DNA of 17,650 nucleotides. Origin: M3007 sp046153695. GTDB lineage: Bacteria > Bacteroidota > Bacteroidia > Chitinophagales > Saprospiraceae. Numbering within the stretch: position 1 is the first letter of the stretch; the number at the start of each line of letters is the position of its first letter. The position numbers and the translations under genes are program-made. Below, piece after piece: positions 1 through 5,540 of this stretch. The notes under the pieces were generated by a model that saw only the letters and a list, made by a program, of their open reading frames with translations, searched no databases and was not told the origin of the DNA. The stretch covers positions 1 through 17,650 of the forward strand of contig JBJXEZ010000347.1 in NCBI GenBank assembly GCA_046153695.1. Direction: 5' to 3'.

Positions 1-435
1 GGGGAGGGAGGGAAGGGGGATTTCAATACCCCTCATTTTTTCTTGGTTTAACTTAGGCACAGTCATTCCTGTAATGTACTTGGTTAAATCGCTAAAATTT
101 AAAAAGTACACTATCCATTCATCTAAAATGATTTTTCGCATAGGGCGAATTACATGGGCGTGATTATTGACCCAATATTTGCCCTCCGCAATAAATGATG
201 TTTTCTCACCAGAGGCCCATTTTGCGCCATCTTCTCCAATCAAGACTAATTTTTCAGCAAAAATGTAATTATGGACAAAACTTAAAATCCCTGTTGCTCC
301 ATAGTAAGGATATTGGCCTTCAACCCTATCTCTTTTAGTTATTGGTTTTCTCAAATTATCGAGGACTTCGACAACCTCCCCCAATTTTTTCACTTCCCAG
401 CCTTTCGGCAGGCTCAATATGGCGCCATCTTTCAT
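1..435 (-). CDS. hsdS: Type I restriction-modification specificity subunit HsdS (partial, C-terminus beyond left edge)
   Basis: Translating the minus strand from the ATG at 435 gives 145 residues with no stop before the edge. The protein starts MKDGAILSLPKGWEVKKLGE, the usual opening of a target-recognition domain (LPxGWExxxLGEV). It continues with QYPYYGATGI, IGEDGAKWASGE and, at the edge, IEIPLPSLP, the hallmarks of the first HsdS target-recognition domain. HsdS gives the HsdMS methylase and HsdRMS nuclease their DNA specificity. Only the first of the two usual domains is visible. The start codon overlaps the stop of the upstream fragment by ATGA, so it was once translationally coupled. This stretch looks clearly richer in A+T than hsdM, as is common for exchanged specificity genes. 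Family assignment is confident; completeness of the rest is unknown. Confidence 0.88.
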   Translation of the reverse strand, partial: MKDGAILSLPKGWEVKKLGEVVEVLDNLRKPITKRDRVEGQYPYYGATGILSFVHNYIFAEKLVLIGEDGAKWASGEKTSFIAEGKYWVNNHAHVIRPMRKIILDEWIVYFLNFSDLTKYITGMTVPKLNQEKMRGIEIPLPSLP

Positions 436-569
436 GATTTCTTCTTTTTAGTGGCTGGTACGTTTTTAAGGACGTTTTCCATCGCATTGAGGTTGTAGAA
501 AGTAGTATTGTATGTTTTTCCGTCCGTGGCAGTGTGTGCAAAAATTGCACCTACTGCCAGATCAATTAA
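432..569 (-). pseudogene. 3' fragment of a broken gene upstream of hsdS (RhuM-like motif)
   Basis: A 45-codon open stretch ends in TGA that overlaps the hsdS ATG (ATGA), the arrangement of an operon gene. It has no start codon of its own and begins right after an in-frame TGA at 570-572. The same frame continues beyond that TGA to about 611 (MLLPFGENGFESD) and then enters the palindromic repeats. The segment HTATDGKTYNTTFYNL resembles the conserved (T)ADGKxYxTxFYNLDAI block of RhuM-family proteins, which are often found inside hsd operons. The tail ENVLKNVPATKKKKS does not follow the RhuM pattern. I read it as the remaining 3' end of a gene lost or split when the repeat/transposase block entered. 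The RhuM link rests on recalled motif similarity only. Confidence 0.5.
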
Positions 570-623
570 TCAATCAGATTCAAAACCGTTCTCCCCGAAG
601 GGTAAAAGCATAAAAATTGCGAC

Positions 624-650
624 GACCTCGGAGAGGTCACATATTGGTAG
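624..650 (+). repeat. REP-like unit 1: palindrome plus GTAG
   Basis: The palindrome GACCTCGGAGAGGTC (624-638) is followed after 8 nt by GTAG (647-650). It is the outermost left unit of the array. Confidence 0.8.
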
Positions 651-677
651 AAATCACCGGTTTTAGGATGTTTTTAC

Positions 678-692
678 GACCTCGGAGAGGTC
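678..692 (+). repeat. REP-like unit 2 (degenerate, no GTAG)
   Basis: The palindrome GACCTCGGAGAGGTC is identical to unit 1 and lies 54 bp downstream of it. The position where GTAG would be expected reads CTCT, so this copy seems to have lost its foot motif. Confidence 0.75.
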
Positions 693-784
693 GCACATCG
701 CTCTGCTCCACAAACATTCGACCTCCCCGCGCCCATTTCGCTTAAATTTTTAGGCAATTTTCCATGTTTGGAAGTAGGCCGCAG

Positions 785-811
785 GACTTCGGAGAAGTCC
801 CACGTTTGTAG
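785..811 (+). repeat. REP-like unit 3: palindrome plus GTAG
   Basis: The palindrome GACTTCGGAGAAGTC (785-799) is followed after 8 nt (ccacgttt) by GTAG (808-811). It has a mirror copy at 1497-1523. Confidence 0.85.
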
Positions 812-835
812 AAACCCGGTTTCCAGTTATCACAC

Positions 836-862
836 GACTTCGGAGAAGTCGCACGTTTGTAG
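836..862 (+). repeat. REP-like unit 4: palindrome plus GTAG
   Basis: The palindrome GACTTCGGAGAAGTC (836-850) is followed after 8 nt (gcacgttt) by GTAG (859-862). It lies 51 bp from unit 3 and 5 bp from the transposase stop codon. Its mirror copy is at 1446-1472. Confidence 0.85.
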
Positions 863-867
863 CCCTA

Positions 868-1341
868 TCATTCGGTATCCGGCAAAAAGAAATCAAACGT
901 CTTTTTCTTGCCGGCTTCAATCCCAAAATTCGACAGGAGTTTCAAAAACTCTTCCTCAAACGTCCGTTTTTTATGATGTTCTTTTTGGTTCAAAATGTAT
1001 TTGCAAACAGCGTCCATGTGCGAACGGCTGTAAGAAAAAGCACCATACCCAGTCTGCCAATCAAATTTAACAGGCGAAAAACCTTGCTCATTAACATAGC
1101 CGTTTGACGATTTCTTGATTTCCGCCACGAGGGTAGCAATGGATTCCGCTGGGGAAAGCCCGAAAAAAATATGGATGTGGTCGGGCATTCCACCAATGGA
1201 CAACAATTTGTGTCCACGGTTTTCGACAATCCCGGTGATGTATTTGTACAGGTTTTCTTCCCAGGCGGGCAAAATGACCGCATCGCGGTGTTTGACCGAA
1301 AAAACAGTCTGGATGTAGAGTTGTGAAAACACGTCTGCCAT
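868..1341 (-). CDS. IS200-like / REP-associated tyrosine transposase (Y1_Tnp, HUH)
   Basis: This 157-residue protein is the usual size for a single-domain Y1 transposase. These enzymes cut and join single-stranded DNA at hairpins through a covalent phosphotyrosine. The HUH metal-binding motif is visible in PDHIHIFF (His55 and His57). The catalytic tyrosine is most likely Tyr115 in VCKYILNQKEHH, with Gln119 one helical turn on. The N-terminus (FSQLYIQTVFSVKHR) and YGAFSYSRSHMDAV match the IS200 TnpA-like group common in Bacteroidota. No TnpB/IscB gene accompanies it. The gene lies between inverted repeat arms carrying palindrome-GTAG units, the setting expected of a REP-associated transposase. 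The frame is intact, so it may still be active. IS200 TnpA and RAYT cannot be separated firmly by eye. Confidence 0.9.
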   Translation of the reverse strand: MADVFSQLYIQTVFSVKHRDAVILPAWEENLYKYITGIVENRGHKLLSIGGMPDHIHIFFGLSPAESIATLVAEIKKSSNGYVNEQGFSPVKFDWQTGYGAFSYSRSHMDAVCKYILNQKEHHKKRTFEEEFLKLLSNFGIEAGKKKTFDFFLPDTE

Positions 1342-1445
1342 TTTGTGTGCTTTTGATTGAATAAAACAACGAATTTACAAATGTTCGATGCCAATTGTAT
1401 CGGCACAGGCTCTCGCCGAGGCCGGGTAAAATTTAGAGCCCGGTT

Positions 1446-1472
1446 CTACAAACGTGCGACTTCTCCGAAGTC
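1446..1472 (-). repeat. REP-like unit 5: palindrome plus GTAG
   Basis: On the minus strand the palindrome at 1472-1458 is followed after 8 nt by GTAG (1449-1446). It mirrors unit 4. Confidence 0.85.
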
Positions 1473-1496
1473 GTGTGATAAATGGAAACCGGATTT

Positions 1497-1523
1497 CTAC
1501 AAACGTGGGACTTCTCCGAAGTC
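1497..1523 (-). repeat. REP-like unit 6: palindrome plus GTAG
   Basis: On the minus strand the palindrome at 1523-1509 is followed after 8 nt by GTAG (1500-1497). It mirrors unit 3. Confidence 0.85.
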
Positions 1524-1566
1524 CTGCGGCCTACTTCCAAACATGAAAAATTGCCTAAAAATTTAA

Positions 1567-1735
1567 GAGCGTGTTTAAAATTTAGTGCCGAGGCGAAAGT
1601 GAGCAAATTTTGTTTCAGGCAAGGCAAAATTTGCAGCCGTAGCCGGGTGCCTACGGCGTCCCGCCAAGGCGGGATAACGCAGCATGAAGTAAAATTTGCT
1701 GCTTGTAGCCCGGCGACTAAATTTTAAACACGCTC
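1567..1735. mobile_element. 169-bp MITE-like element with 19-bp TIRs and TAA target duplication
   Basis: The ends GAGCGTGTTTAAAATTTAG (1567-1585) and its exact reverse complement (1717-1735) form 19-bp perfect terminal inverted repeats. TAA directly flanks both sides (1564-1566 and 1736-1738). The intact left arm (719-862) has only one TAA at this point, so the insertion and its 3-bp duplication are seen directly. Ends starting GAG with a TNA duplication are typical of the IS5 family, IS1031 group (established knowledge), so mobilisation by such a transposase is likely. No coding capacity is evident. The interior carries further hairpins: a 10-bp stem at 1603-1612/1625-1634, and CCCGCC-AA-GGCGGG at 1660-1673. 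Confidence 0.82.
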
Positions 1736-1781
1736 TAAGCGAAATGGGTGCGGAGAGGTCGCGAAAATCGGGCACTTGGGC

Positions 1782-1808
1782 CTACCAACGTTTGACCTCT
1801 CCGAGGTC
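1782..1808 (-). repeat. REP-like unit 7: palindrome plus GTAG
   Basis: On the minus strand GACCTCGGAGAGGTC (1808-1794) is followed after 8 nt by GTAG (1785-1782). It carries the GACCTC variant, like units 1 and 2. It also supplies the last codons and the TAG stop of the short frame coupled to hsdM. Confidence 0.85.
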
Positions 1809-1997
1809 ATTTGGAATTTTAATGTGTTTGCTCTGCCGCTCTCCCCCCGTAATTTTCAAGAGGTTAAAATCGAAAACAGCAGTATGTTCCAAAATGGAAC
1901 TAACAGCTTGCTTCTGCAATCGTTCTTCCTGTCGCGTTCCTTCTTGTTGAACTATTAAGGATTCCTTACAAGTTGGGTTTTCTGCCAATAATTTCAT
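1782..1997 (-). pseudogene. 5' fragment of a gene translationally coupled to hsdM, ended by a repeat unit
   Basis: The ATG at 1997 overlaps the hsdM stop as ATGA, the classic sign of translational coupling, so a real gene began here. The frame runs 71 codons. Its last ten residues (PNDLGEVKRW) and its stop come from REP-like unit 7, so the genuine coding part ends near 1809. The opening MKLLAENPTCKESLIVQQEG contains xTCKxSLxVQQEGTRQ, which resembles a segment of RhuM-family proteins. The remainder (AVSSILEHTAVFDFNLLKI) is not recognised. The simplest reading is the 5' remnant of the gene whose 3' end lies at 432-569, split by the composite element. It may still be made as a short peptide. Identity is uncertain; coupling and truncation are plain in the sequence. 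Confidence 0.55.
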
Positions 1998-3520
1998 ATC
2001 AATTCCAATATCGAGTTCAAAATCCCTGCACTTTCCGCATCCAAAGCCTTCATTTCCTGCAAGATGGCTTGGGGGGAGCGCAGGGCCGTTTCTTCCTTTT
2101 TGTTGGGGTTTTTGGCGCTGAGGTCGTAGGTGGCATCGGCTCCCTTCGACAGGCTCAGGGACCGAACATCCACGTTCCAACTATTAGGTGTTTCAGGCCC
2201 TTCCAAGGCAATGGCACCGGATGCTGAGGTTCTCGAAGTATGCAGCGCTACGAACTCGGCCAGGTCCTTTTCGCTCAGGGCATTGGTTTTGCCGAGGTTC
2301 CGGTCGAGGTTCAGTTGGTAGAACCAGACTTTCCGGGTGGGCGCGCCTTTTTCGAAGAACAAAACCACGGTTTTCACGCCCGCGCCGGTGAAGGTGCCGC
2401 CGGGTAAGTCCAGCACCGTGTGCAGGGTACAGGATTCCAGCAGCAACTTCCGCAGGCTCACCGAAGCGTTGTCGGTGTTGCTCAGGAAGGTGTTTTTGAT
2501 GACCACGCCGGCTTTGCCGCCTGCTTTCAGGATTTTGATGAAGTGCTGCAGGAAGAGGGACGCGGTTTCGCCGGTTTTGATGGGGAAGTTTTGCTGCACT
2601 TCAGCGCGTTCCTTGCCGCCAAAGGGCGGGTTGGCCAGCACCACGTCGTAGCGGTCTTTTTCCTGTATGTCGGCGAGGTTTTCCGCCAGGGTGTTGGTGT
2701 GGATGATATTGGGCGCCTCCACGCCGTGCAGTATCATGTTCATGATGCCGATGATGTACGCCAGCGACTTTTTCTCCTTGCCGTAGAAGGTCTTTTTCTG
2801 CAAGGTTTCCACATCGGAGGTGGACAGTTTCCGGCTGTGCTTCAGGTACTCAAACGCTTCCACGAGGAAGCCCGCACTGCCTACGGCGCCGTCGTAAATC
2901 TTGTTGCCGATTTCGGGAGCCACCACTTTTACGATGGTTTTAATCAGCGGTCGCGGGGTGTAGTATTCGCCGCCGTTGCGCCCGGCGTTGCCCATGTTTT
3001 TGATTTTGTCTTCATACAGGTGGCTCATCTCGTGTTTTTCCGCATGGGTACGGAAGCGGAGTTCGTCAATGCGGTTGATGACTTCCCGGAGGTTGTAGCC
3101 GCTTTGAATCCTGTTTTTCAATTCGCTGAAAATCTCCCCGATCTTGTATTCGATGGTGTCGGCGCTTTCGGCGGAGGTTTTGAATTTTTTGAGGTAGGGG
3201 AAGAGTTCGCCGTTCACGAAGTCGGTCAGGTCGTCGCCGGTCAGGGCTTTGTGGTGGTCAAGTTTTCCGTCGCGTGCCCCTTCGGCTCCGCTCAGGGCAA
3301 GTTTTGGCGCCGCCCATACATTCCATTGGTATTGCGGGGCAATGATGTTGGCGTAGGGCTTGCCGGTGAGTTCTGCTGCGGTGGCTTTGTCTTTTTCCAG
3401 GTCGTCGAGGTATTTCAGAAACAGCACCCACGAGGTTTGCTCGACGTAGTCCAGTTCGCTGCCGCAGCCGGCGTCTTTGTGGAGGATGTCGTCAATGTTT
3501 TTAAAGGTTTGCTCGAACAT
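1994..3520 (-). CDS. hsdM: Type I restriction-modification DNA methyltransferase subunit HsdM
   Basis: This 508-residue N6-adenine methyltransferase is full length for the family. The N-terminal HsdM helical domain spans roughly residues 1-150. The AdoMet-binding motif I region is YDGAVGSAGFL (209-219), a form normal for this subfamily, and the catalytic motif IV is NPPF (297-300). GEYYTPR (184-190) is the conserved entry to the methylase domain. The C-terminus (SPQAILQEMKALDAESAGIL) is the usual helical tail. It would form M2S with HsdS, and with HsdR the restriction complex. Two in-frame palindromic repeats are embedded, at residues 75-82 and 454-460. A TAnnTTTG box lies 27 bp upstream of the start codon, so it seems to have its own promoter downstream of the dinD-like gene. 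Its stop overlaps the next ATG. Confidence 0.97.
   Translation of the reverse strand: MFEQTFKNIDDILHKDAGCGSELDYVEQTSWVLFLKYLDDLEKDKATAAELTGKPYANIIAPQYQWNVWAAPKLALSGAEGARDGKLDHHKALTGDDLTDFVNGELFPYLKKFKTSAESADTIEYKIGEIFSELKNRIQSGYNLREVINRIDELRFRTHAEKHEMSHLYEDKIKNMGNAGRNGGEYYTPRPLIKTIVKVVAPEIGNKIYDGAVGSAGFLVEAFEYLKHSRKLSTSDVETLQKKTFYGKEKKSLAYIIGIMNMILHGVEAPNIIHTNTLAENLADIQEKDRYDVVLANPPFGGKERAEVQQNFPIKTGETASLFLQHFIKILKAGGKAGVVIKNTFLSNTDNASVSLRKLLLESCTLHTVLDLPGGTFTGAGVKTVVLFFEKGAPTRKVWFYQLNLDRNLGKTNALSEKDLAEFVALHTSRTSASGAIALEGPETPNSWNVDVRSLSLSKGADATYDLSAKNPNKKEETALRSPQAILQEMKALDAESAGILNSILELI
2142..2160. repeat. Palindromic repeat inserted in frame in hsdM (C-terminal copy)
   Basis: CCCTTCGACAGGCTCAGGG encodes LSLSKG on the hsdM strand, between WNVDV and ATYDLSAKNPN. 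Those two segments are normally nearly contiguous in HsdM, so this looks like an in-frame acquisition. It shares the frame CCCTTCG...GCTCAGGG with the copy at 3276-3298. Confidence 0.65.
3276..3298. repeat. Palindromic repeat inserted in frame in hsdM (N-terminal copy)
   Basis: This 23-bp segment begins GCCCCTTCGGCTCC and ends CGCTCAGGGC, and encodes ALSGAEGA (residues 75-82) on the hsdM strand. It shares its outer parts with the repeat at 2142-2160 and lies in a variable loop of the N-terminal domain. Confidence 0.6.
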
Positions 3521-3546
3521 GGAAGAGATTCAGTTTTGACTTTGGG

Positions 3547-3554
3547 CAAATGTA
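3547..3554 (-). promoter_or_regulatory. Bacteroidota-type -7 box upstream of hsdM
   Basis: TACATTTG on the minus strand matches TAnnTTTG and lies 27 bp before the hsdM start. No clear TTTG -33 element is seen at the usual spacing. Confidence 0.5.
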
Positions 3555-3637
3555 GTAACGCTAAAAAGATATTCGCACTATTTGACTTTTCGTACCGCCT
3601 GAACTGTCAAGTATTCCTTTACACTTGCCCCTGTACA

Positions 3638-4168
3638 CTACGATACAGCGGGCGGCAAGTGTTCGGGTTTTACGCCGCGTTCGTGCAGGATTTTGCGCAC
3701 TGCGAGGTTGTTGTCCACGTGTTCTTGCTGGATGTTCGACTGGCCGCGCAAGTCTTTGTCCACCACGTTGTGGTTGGTCAGTTCGGCGGCAAAGTCCTTG
3801 GCTTTGATGGTAAGGGTCTGGACGGCGAAATAGGTTTGGGCAAAGGCGATTTCAGGTTTTTTGGTGGGGTCGCCGTTTTGAGCGATGAGGTAGCAGGCAT
3901 AGCGAGTGAGGGCCATATCCTCAATGCGTCGTTGGGTACCGCTGCCGATTTCGACCATTTTCCCGACGTCGGCAAAATGATGCTCCACTTTTTCGCCCGC
4001 TCCTTCGCAAGCATTTTTGGCCTTTTCGATGGTGTTGAGGAAGTTGTCCCATTTGGCATATCCCAGAATGGTTTGCAATTCACGGGCGCTCCAGCATTCG
4101 GTGTCTTCAAGGAGGTAGCAAGCGGCCTCAAATTTTTCAAATAATTCGATGATCAAGTCTTTTTTCAT
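3638..4168 (-). CDS. dinD: DinD-like (DNA-damage-inducible protein D family) protein, shortened C-terminus
   Basis: Starting at the ATG at 4168 (MKKDLIIELFEKFEA) gives 176 residues. An alternative start 12 codons upstream has no family support. SARELQTILGYAKWDNFLNTIEKAKNAC and LTRYACYLIAQNGDP are the BRO-N/antirepressor-like blocks of DinD. EHVDNNLAVRKILHERGVKPEHLPPA is the following conserved segment. Family members normally continue past LPPAED for roughly another hundred residues (E. coli DinD is about 275), but here the frame ends at once with VS and TAG. So this is a truncated copy, or a short variant. E. coli DinD is SOS-induced and inhibits RecA filament activity. DinD-like genes commonly sit beside hsd genes. 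It is divergent from hflX and 117 bp ahead of hsdM. Confidence 0.85.
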   Translation of the reverse strand: MKKDLIIELFEKFEAACYLLEDTECWSARELQTILGYAKWDNFLNTIEKAKNACEGAGEKVEHHFADVGKMVEIGSGTQRRIEDMALTRYACYLIAQNGDPTKKPEIAFAQTYFAVQTLTIKAKDFAAELTNHNVVDKDLRGQSNIQQEHVDNNLAVRKILHERGVKPEHLPPAVS

Positions 4169-4264
4169 GGCTGGACAAGTTGTTTTATTTCTTCCAAAAA
4201 ACATACAATTTGTTTTTATTTACGAGCAAGGCCTCGCCGGTTTCGGCCAGTGCTTTAATCTGCC

Positions 4265-4272
4265 TACTTTTG
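4265..4272 (+). promoter_or_regulatory. Bacteroidota-type promoter upstream of hflX
   Basis: TACTTTTG matches the TAnnTTTG -7 element 40 bp before the hflX ATG. TTTCGG at 4241-4246 lies 18-19 bp upstream, about where a -33 element (TTTG) would be expected. Confidence 0.6.
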
Positions 4273-4312
4273 CACCTCGGCACCCCCATCATCAACCACT
4301 GCCGCACACGAT

Positions 4313-5521
4313 ATGGCCAAAGAATGGACGCTCGGCGAAAAAGCCGTCGGGCTAAAAAAAGAACAGGAATATGCGATTTTGGTGAGCCTCATCACCCCGG
4401 CAGTGGGGGAGACGCAGGCCTTGGAATATTTGGACGAACTGGAATTCCTTACCTCCACGGCGGGTGCCGAGACGATCAAACGCTTCACCCAGCGGGGCGA
4501 TCATCCCGACCACCGCACCTTTGTGGGCAAGGGCAAACTACAGGAAATCCGCCAATACATCGAGCGCCATGAGGAGGTGAACATGGTGGTGTTCGACGAC
4601 GACCTTACCGGCAAACAAACCAACAACATCGAAGAAGTGCTCAAGGTGAAAATCGTGGACCGCTCCACACTCATCCTCGATATTTTTGCACACCGAGCAC
4701 AAACCGCTCAAGCCAAAACCCAGGTAGAACTGGCCCAAATGAAATACTTGCTCCCGCGCCTCCGCGGCCTTTGGACCCACCTGGAGCGCCAGCGCGGCGG
4801 TATTGGTATGCGCGGCCCCGGCGAAACACAAATCGAGACCGACCGCCGTCTGGTGCAGTTTCGCATCAAAAACCTGGAAGACAAACTTGTGGATATTGAC
4901 CGCCAGTCCCAAACCCAGCGCAAAACACGCGGCGAAATGATTCGCGTGGCGCTCGTCGGCTACACCAATGTAGGCAAGAGCACGCTGATGAACTTGATGA
5001 GCAAATCGGAGGTATTGGCCGAAAACAAACTCTTCGCCACCCTCGATACCACGGTGCGCAAAGTGGTGTTCGGACAAGTTCCTTTCCTGCTATCCGATAC
5101 CGTAGGGTTTATCCGGAAACTACCGCACCACTTGGTCGAAAGTTTCAAAAGCACGCTCGACGAGGTGCGCGAAAGCGACATACTTCTACACGTCGTGGAT
5201 GTGGCGCACCCGCAATTCGAAGACCACATCCGAACGGTGCAAAAAACCTTGCAGGAACTGGGAGCTGGCGAAAAACCCACGCTCATGGTATTCAACAAGA
5301 TTGACCTGTACCGCGAACGCTACTTCGACGACCTGCTCGACAAGAGCACCCGCCGCGAACTGGAAGATGATCTGAACGAACGCTTGCTGAATACATACGG
5401 CGAGCATGTGTTCCTTTCGGCCCATACCAAGGAGGGGCTTGAAGCCTTGCGCGAACGCATGATGCGGCTCATCAAAGAGTCGTACGTGGTCCGGTATCCG
5501 CACCACGTGAAGAGTTGGTAA
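4313..5521 (+). CDS. hflX: GTPase HflX
   Basis: This 402-residue protein matches the full HflX layout. It has an N-terminal HflX-specific domain (about 20-160), the signature ERQRGGIGMRGPGETQIETD (158-177), then the G domain. G1 is GYTNVGKST (216-224), the G2 threonine lies in LDTT (244-247), G3 is DTVGF (262-266) and G4 is NKID (328-331). A G5-like LSAHTKEG follows. HflX is a ribosome-associated GTPase that binds the 50S E site and splits stalled 70S ribosomes, notably after heat stress; in some bacteria it confers antibiotic tolerance. A -7 box 40 bp upstream supports the chosen ATG. It is monocistronic, and its stop is 19 bp from the end of the convergent nuclease gene with no terminator visible. 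Confidence 0.98.
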   Translation: MAKEWTLGEKAVGLKKEQEYAILVSLITPAVGETQALEYLDELEFLTSTAGAETIKRFTQRGDHPDHRTFVGKGKLQEIRQYIERHEEVNMVVFDDDLTGKQTNNIEEVLKVKIVDRSTLILDIFAHRAQTAQAKTQVELAQMKYLLPRLRGLWTHLERQRGGIGMRGPGETQIETDRRLVQFRIKNLEDKLVDIDRQSQTQRKTRGEMIRVALVGYTNVGKSTLMNLMSKSEVLAENKLFATLDTTVRKVVFGQVPFLLSDTVGFIRKLPHHLVESFKSTLDEVRESDILLHVVDVAHPQFEDHIRTVQKTLQELGAGEKPTLMVFNKIDLYRERYFDDLLDKSTRRELEDDLNERLLNTYGEHVFLSAHTKEGLEALRERMMRLIKESYVVRYPHHVKSW

Positions 5522-5540
5522 AACAGGTGCCCGGATCGTG

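Larger units (their letters stand above)
719..862. repeat. Left arm of long inverted repeat flanking the transposase
   Basis: This 144-bp segment is repeated in inverted orientation on the other side of the transposase gene. There it is split into 1446-1566 (121 bp) and 1739-1761 (23 bp). By eye only about five or six positions differ between the arms. The arm carries REP-like units 3 and 4 and an AT-rich stretch (cttaaatttttaggcaatt). Because it is uninterrupted, it shows what the right arm looked like before the MITE-like insertion. Confidence 0.9.
1446..1761. repeat. Right arm of long inverted repeat, interrupted by a MITE-like insertion
   Basis: Positions 1446-1566 and 1739-1761 together form the reverse complement of 719-862. 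The break falls in the AT-rich part of the arm (aaaaatttaa | gcgaaatggg) and is filled by the 169-bp element at 1567-1735 plus a duplicated TAA. The arm holds two palindrome-GTAG units on the minus strand. Confidence 0.88.
624..1808. mobile_element. Composite IS200/RAYT-like element with palindromic repeat arms, inserted between hsdM and hsdS
   Basis: This block contains a Y1 transposase gene flanked by seven copies of a 15-bp palindrome. Four lie on the left (plus orientation) and three on the right (minus orientation). The inner parts are a 144-bp inverted repeat, 719-862 against 1446-1566 plus 1739-1761. The outermost palindromes (624-638 and 1794-1808) mark the limits I can recognise. Beyond them a weaker inverted similarity of about 17 bp (AATTTTTATG-like) may continue. 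The block separates the hsdM-coupled reading frame from the hsdS-coupled fragment, so it probably entered an hsd operon gene. The exact insertion ends cannot be fixed without an uninterrupted relative. Confidence 0.7.

Noticed and set aside
403..418. cctttcggcaggctca in hsdS as another copy of the hsdM palindromic insertion
   Set aside because: It encodes SLPKGW, the normal conserved HsdS opening, so the resemblance is explained by family sequence.
313..498. Short frames on both strands in the hsdS start region
   Set aside because: The hsdS frame that runs off the edge explains this DNA better; the small frames are shadows.
1091..1406. Alternative minus-strand frames overlapping the transposase
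   Set aside because: Only the 868-1341 frame contains the HUH and tyrosine motifs; the others are shifted readings of the same DNA.
624..1808. CRISPR array made from the regularly spaced palindromes
   Set aside because: Units are few, mirrored around a transposase, spaced about 51-54 bp with repeated and not unique spacers, and no cas gene is present.
2420..4144. A 574-codon open frame on the plus strand opposite hsdM and the dinD-like gene
   Set aside because: It is antisense to two clear family members. Its residue make-up (F/V/G-rich, no motifs) is that of a mirror frame of GC-biased codons, and it has no promoter box.
5522..5540. Terminator between hflX and the YhcG-like gene
   Set aside because: The 19-bp gap has no stable inverted repeat or T-run.
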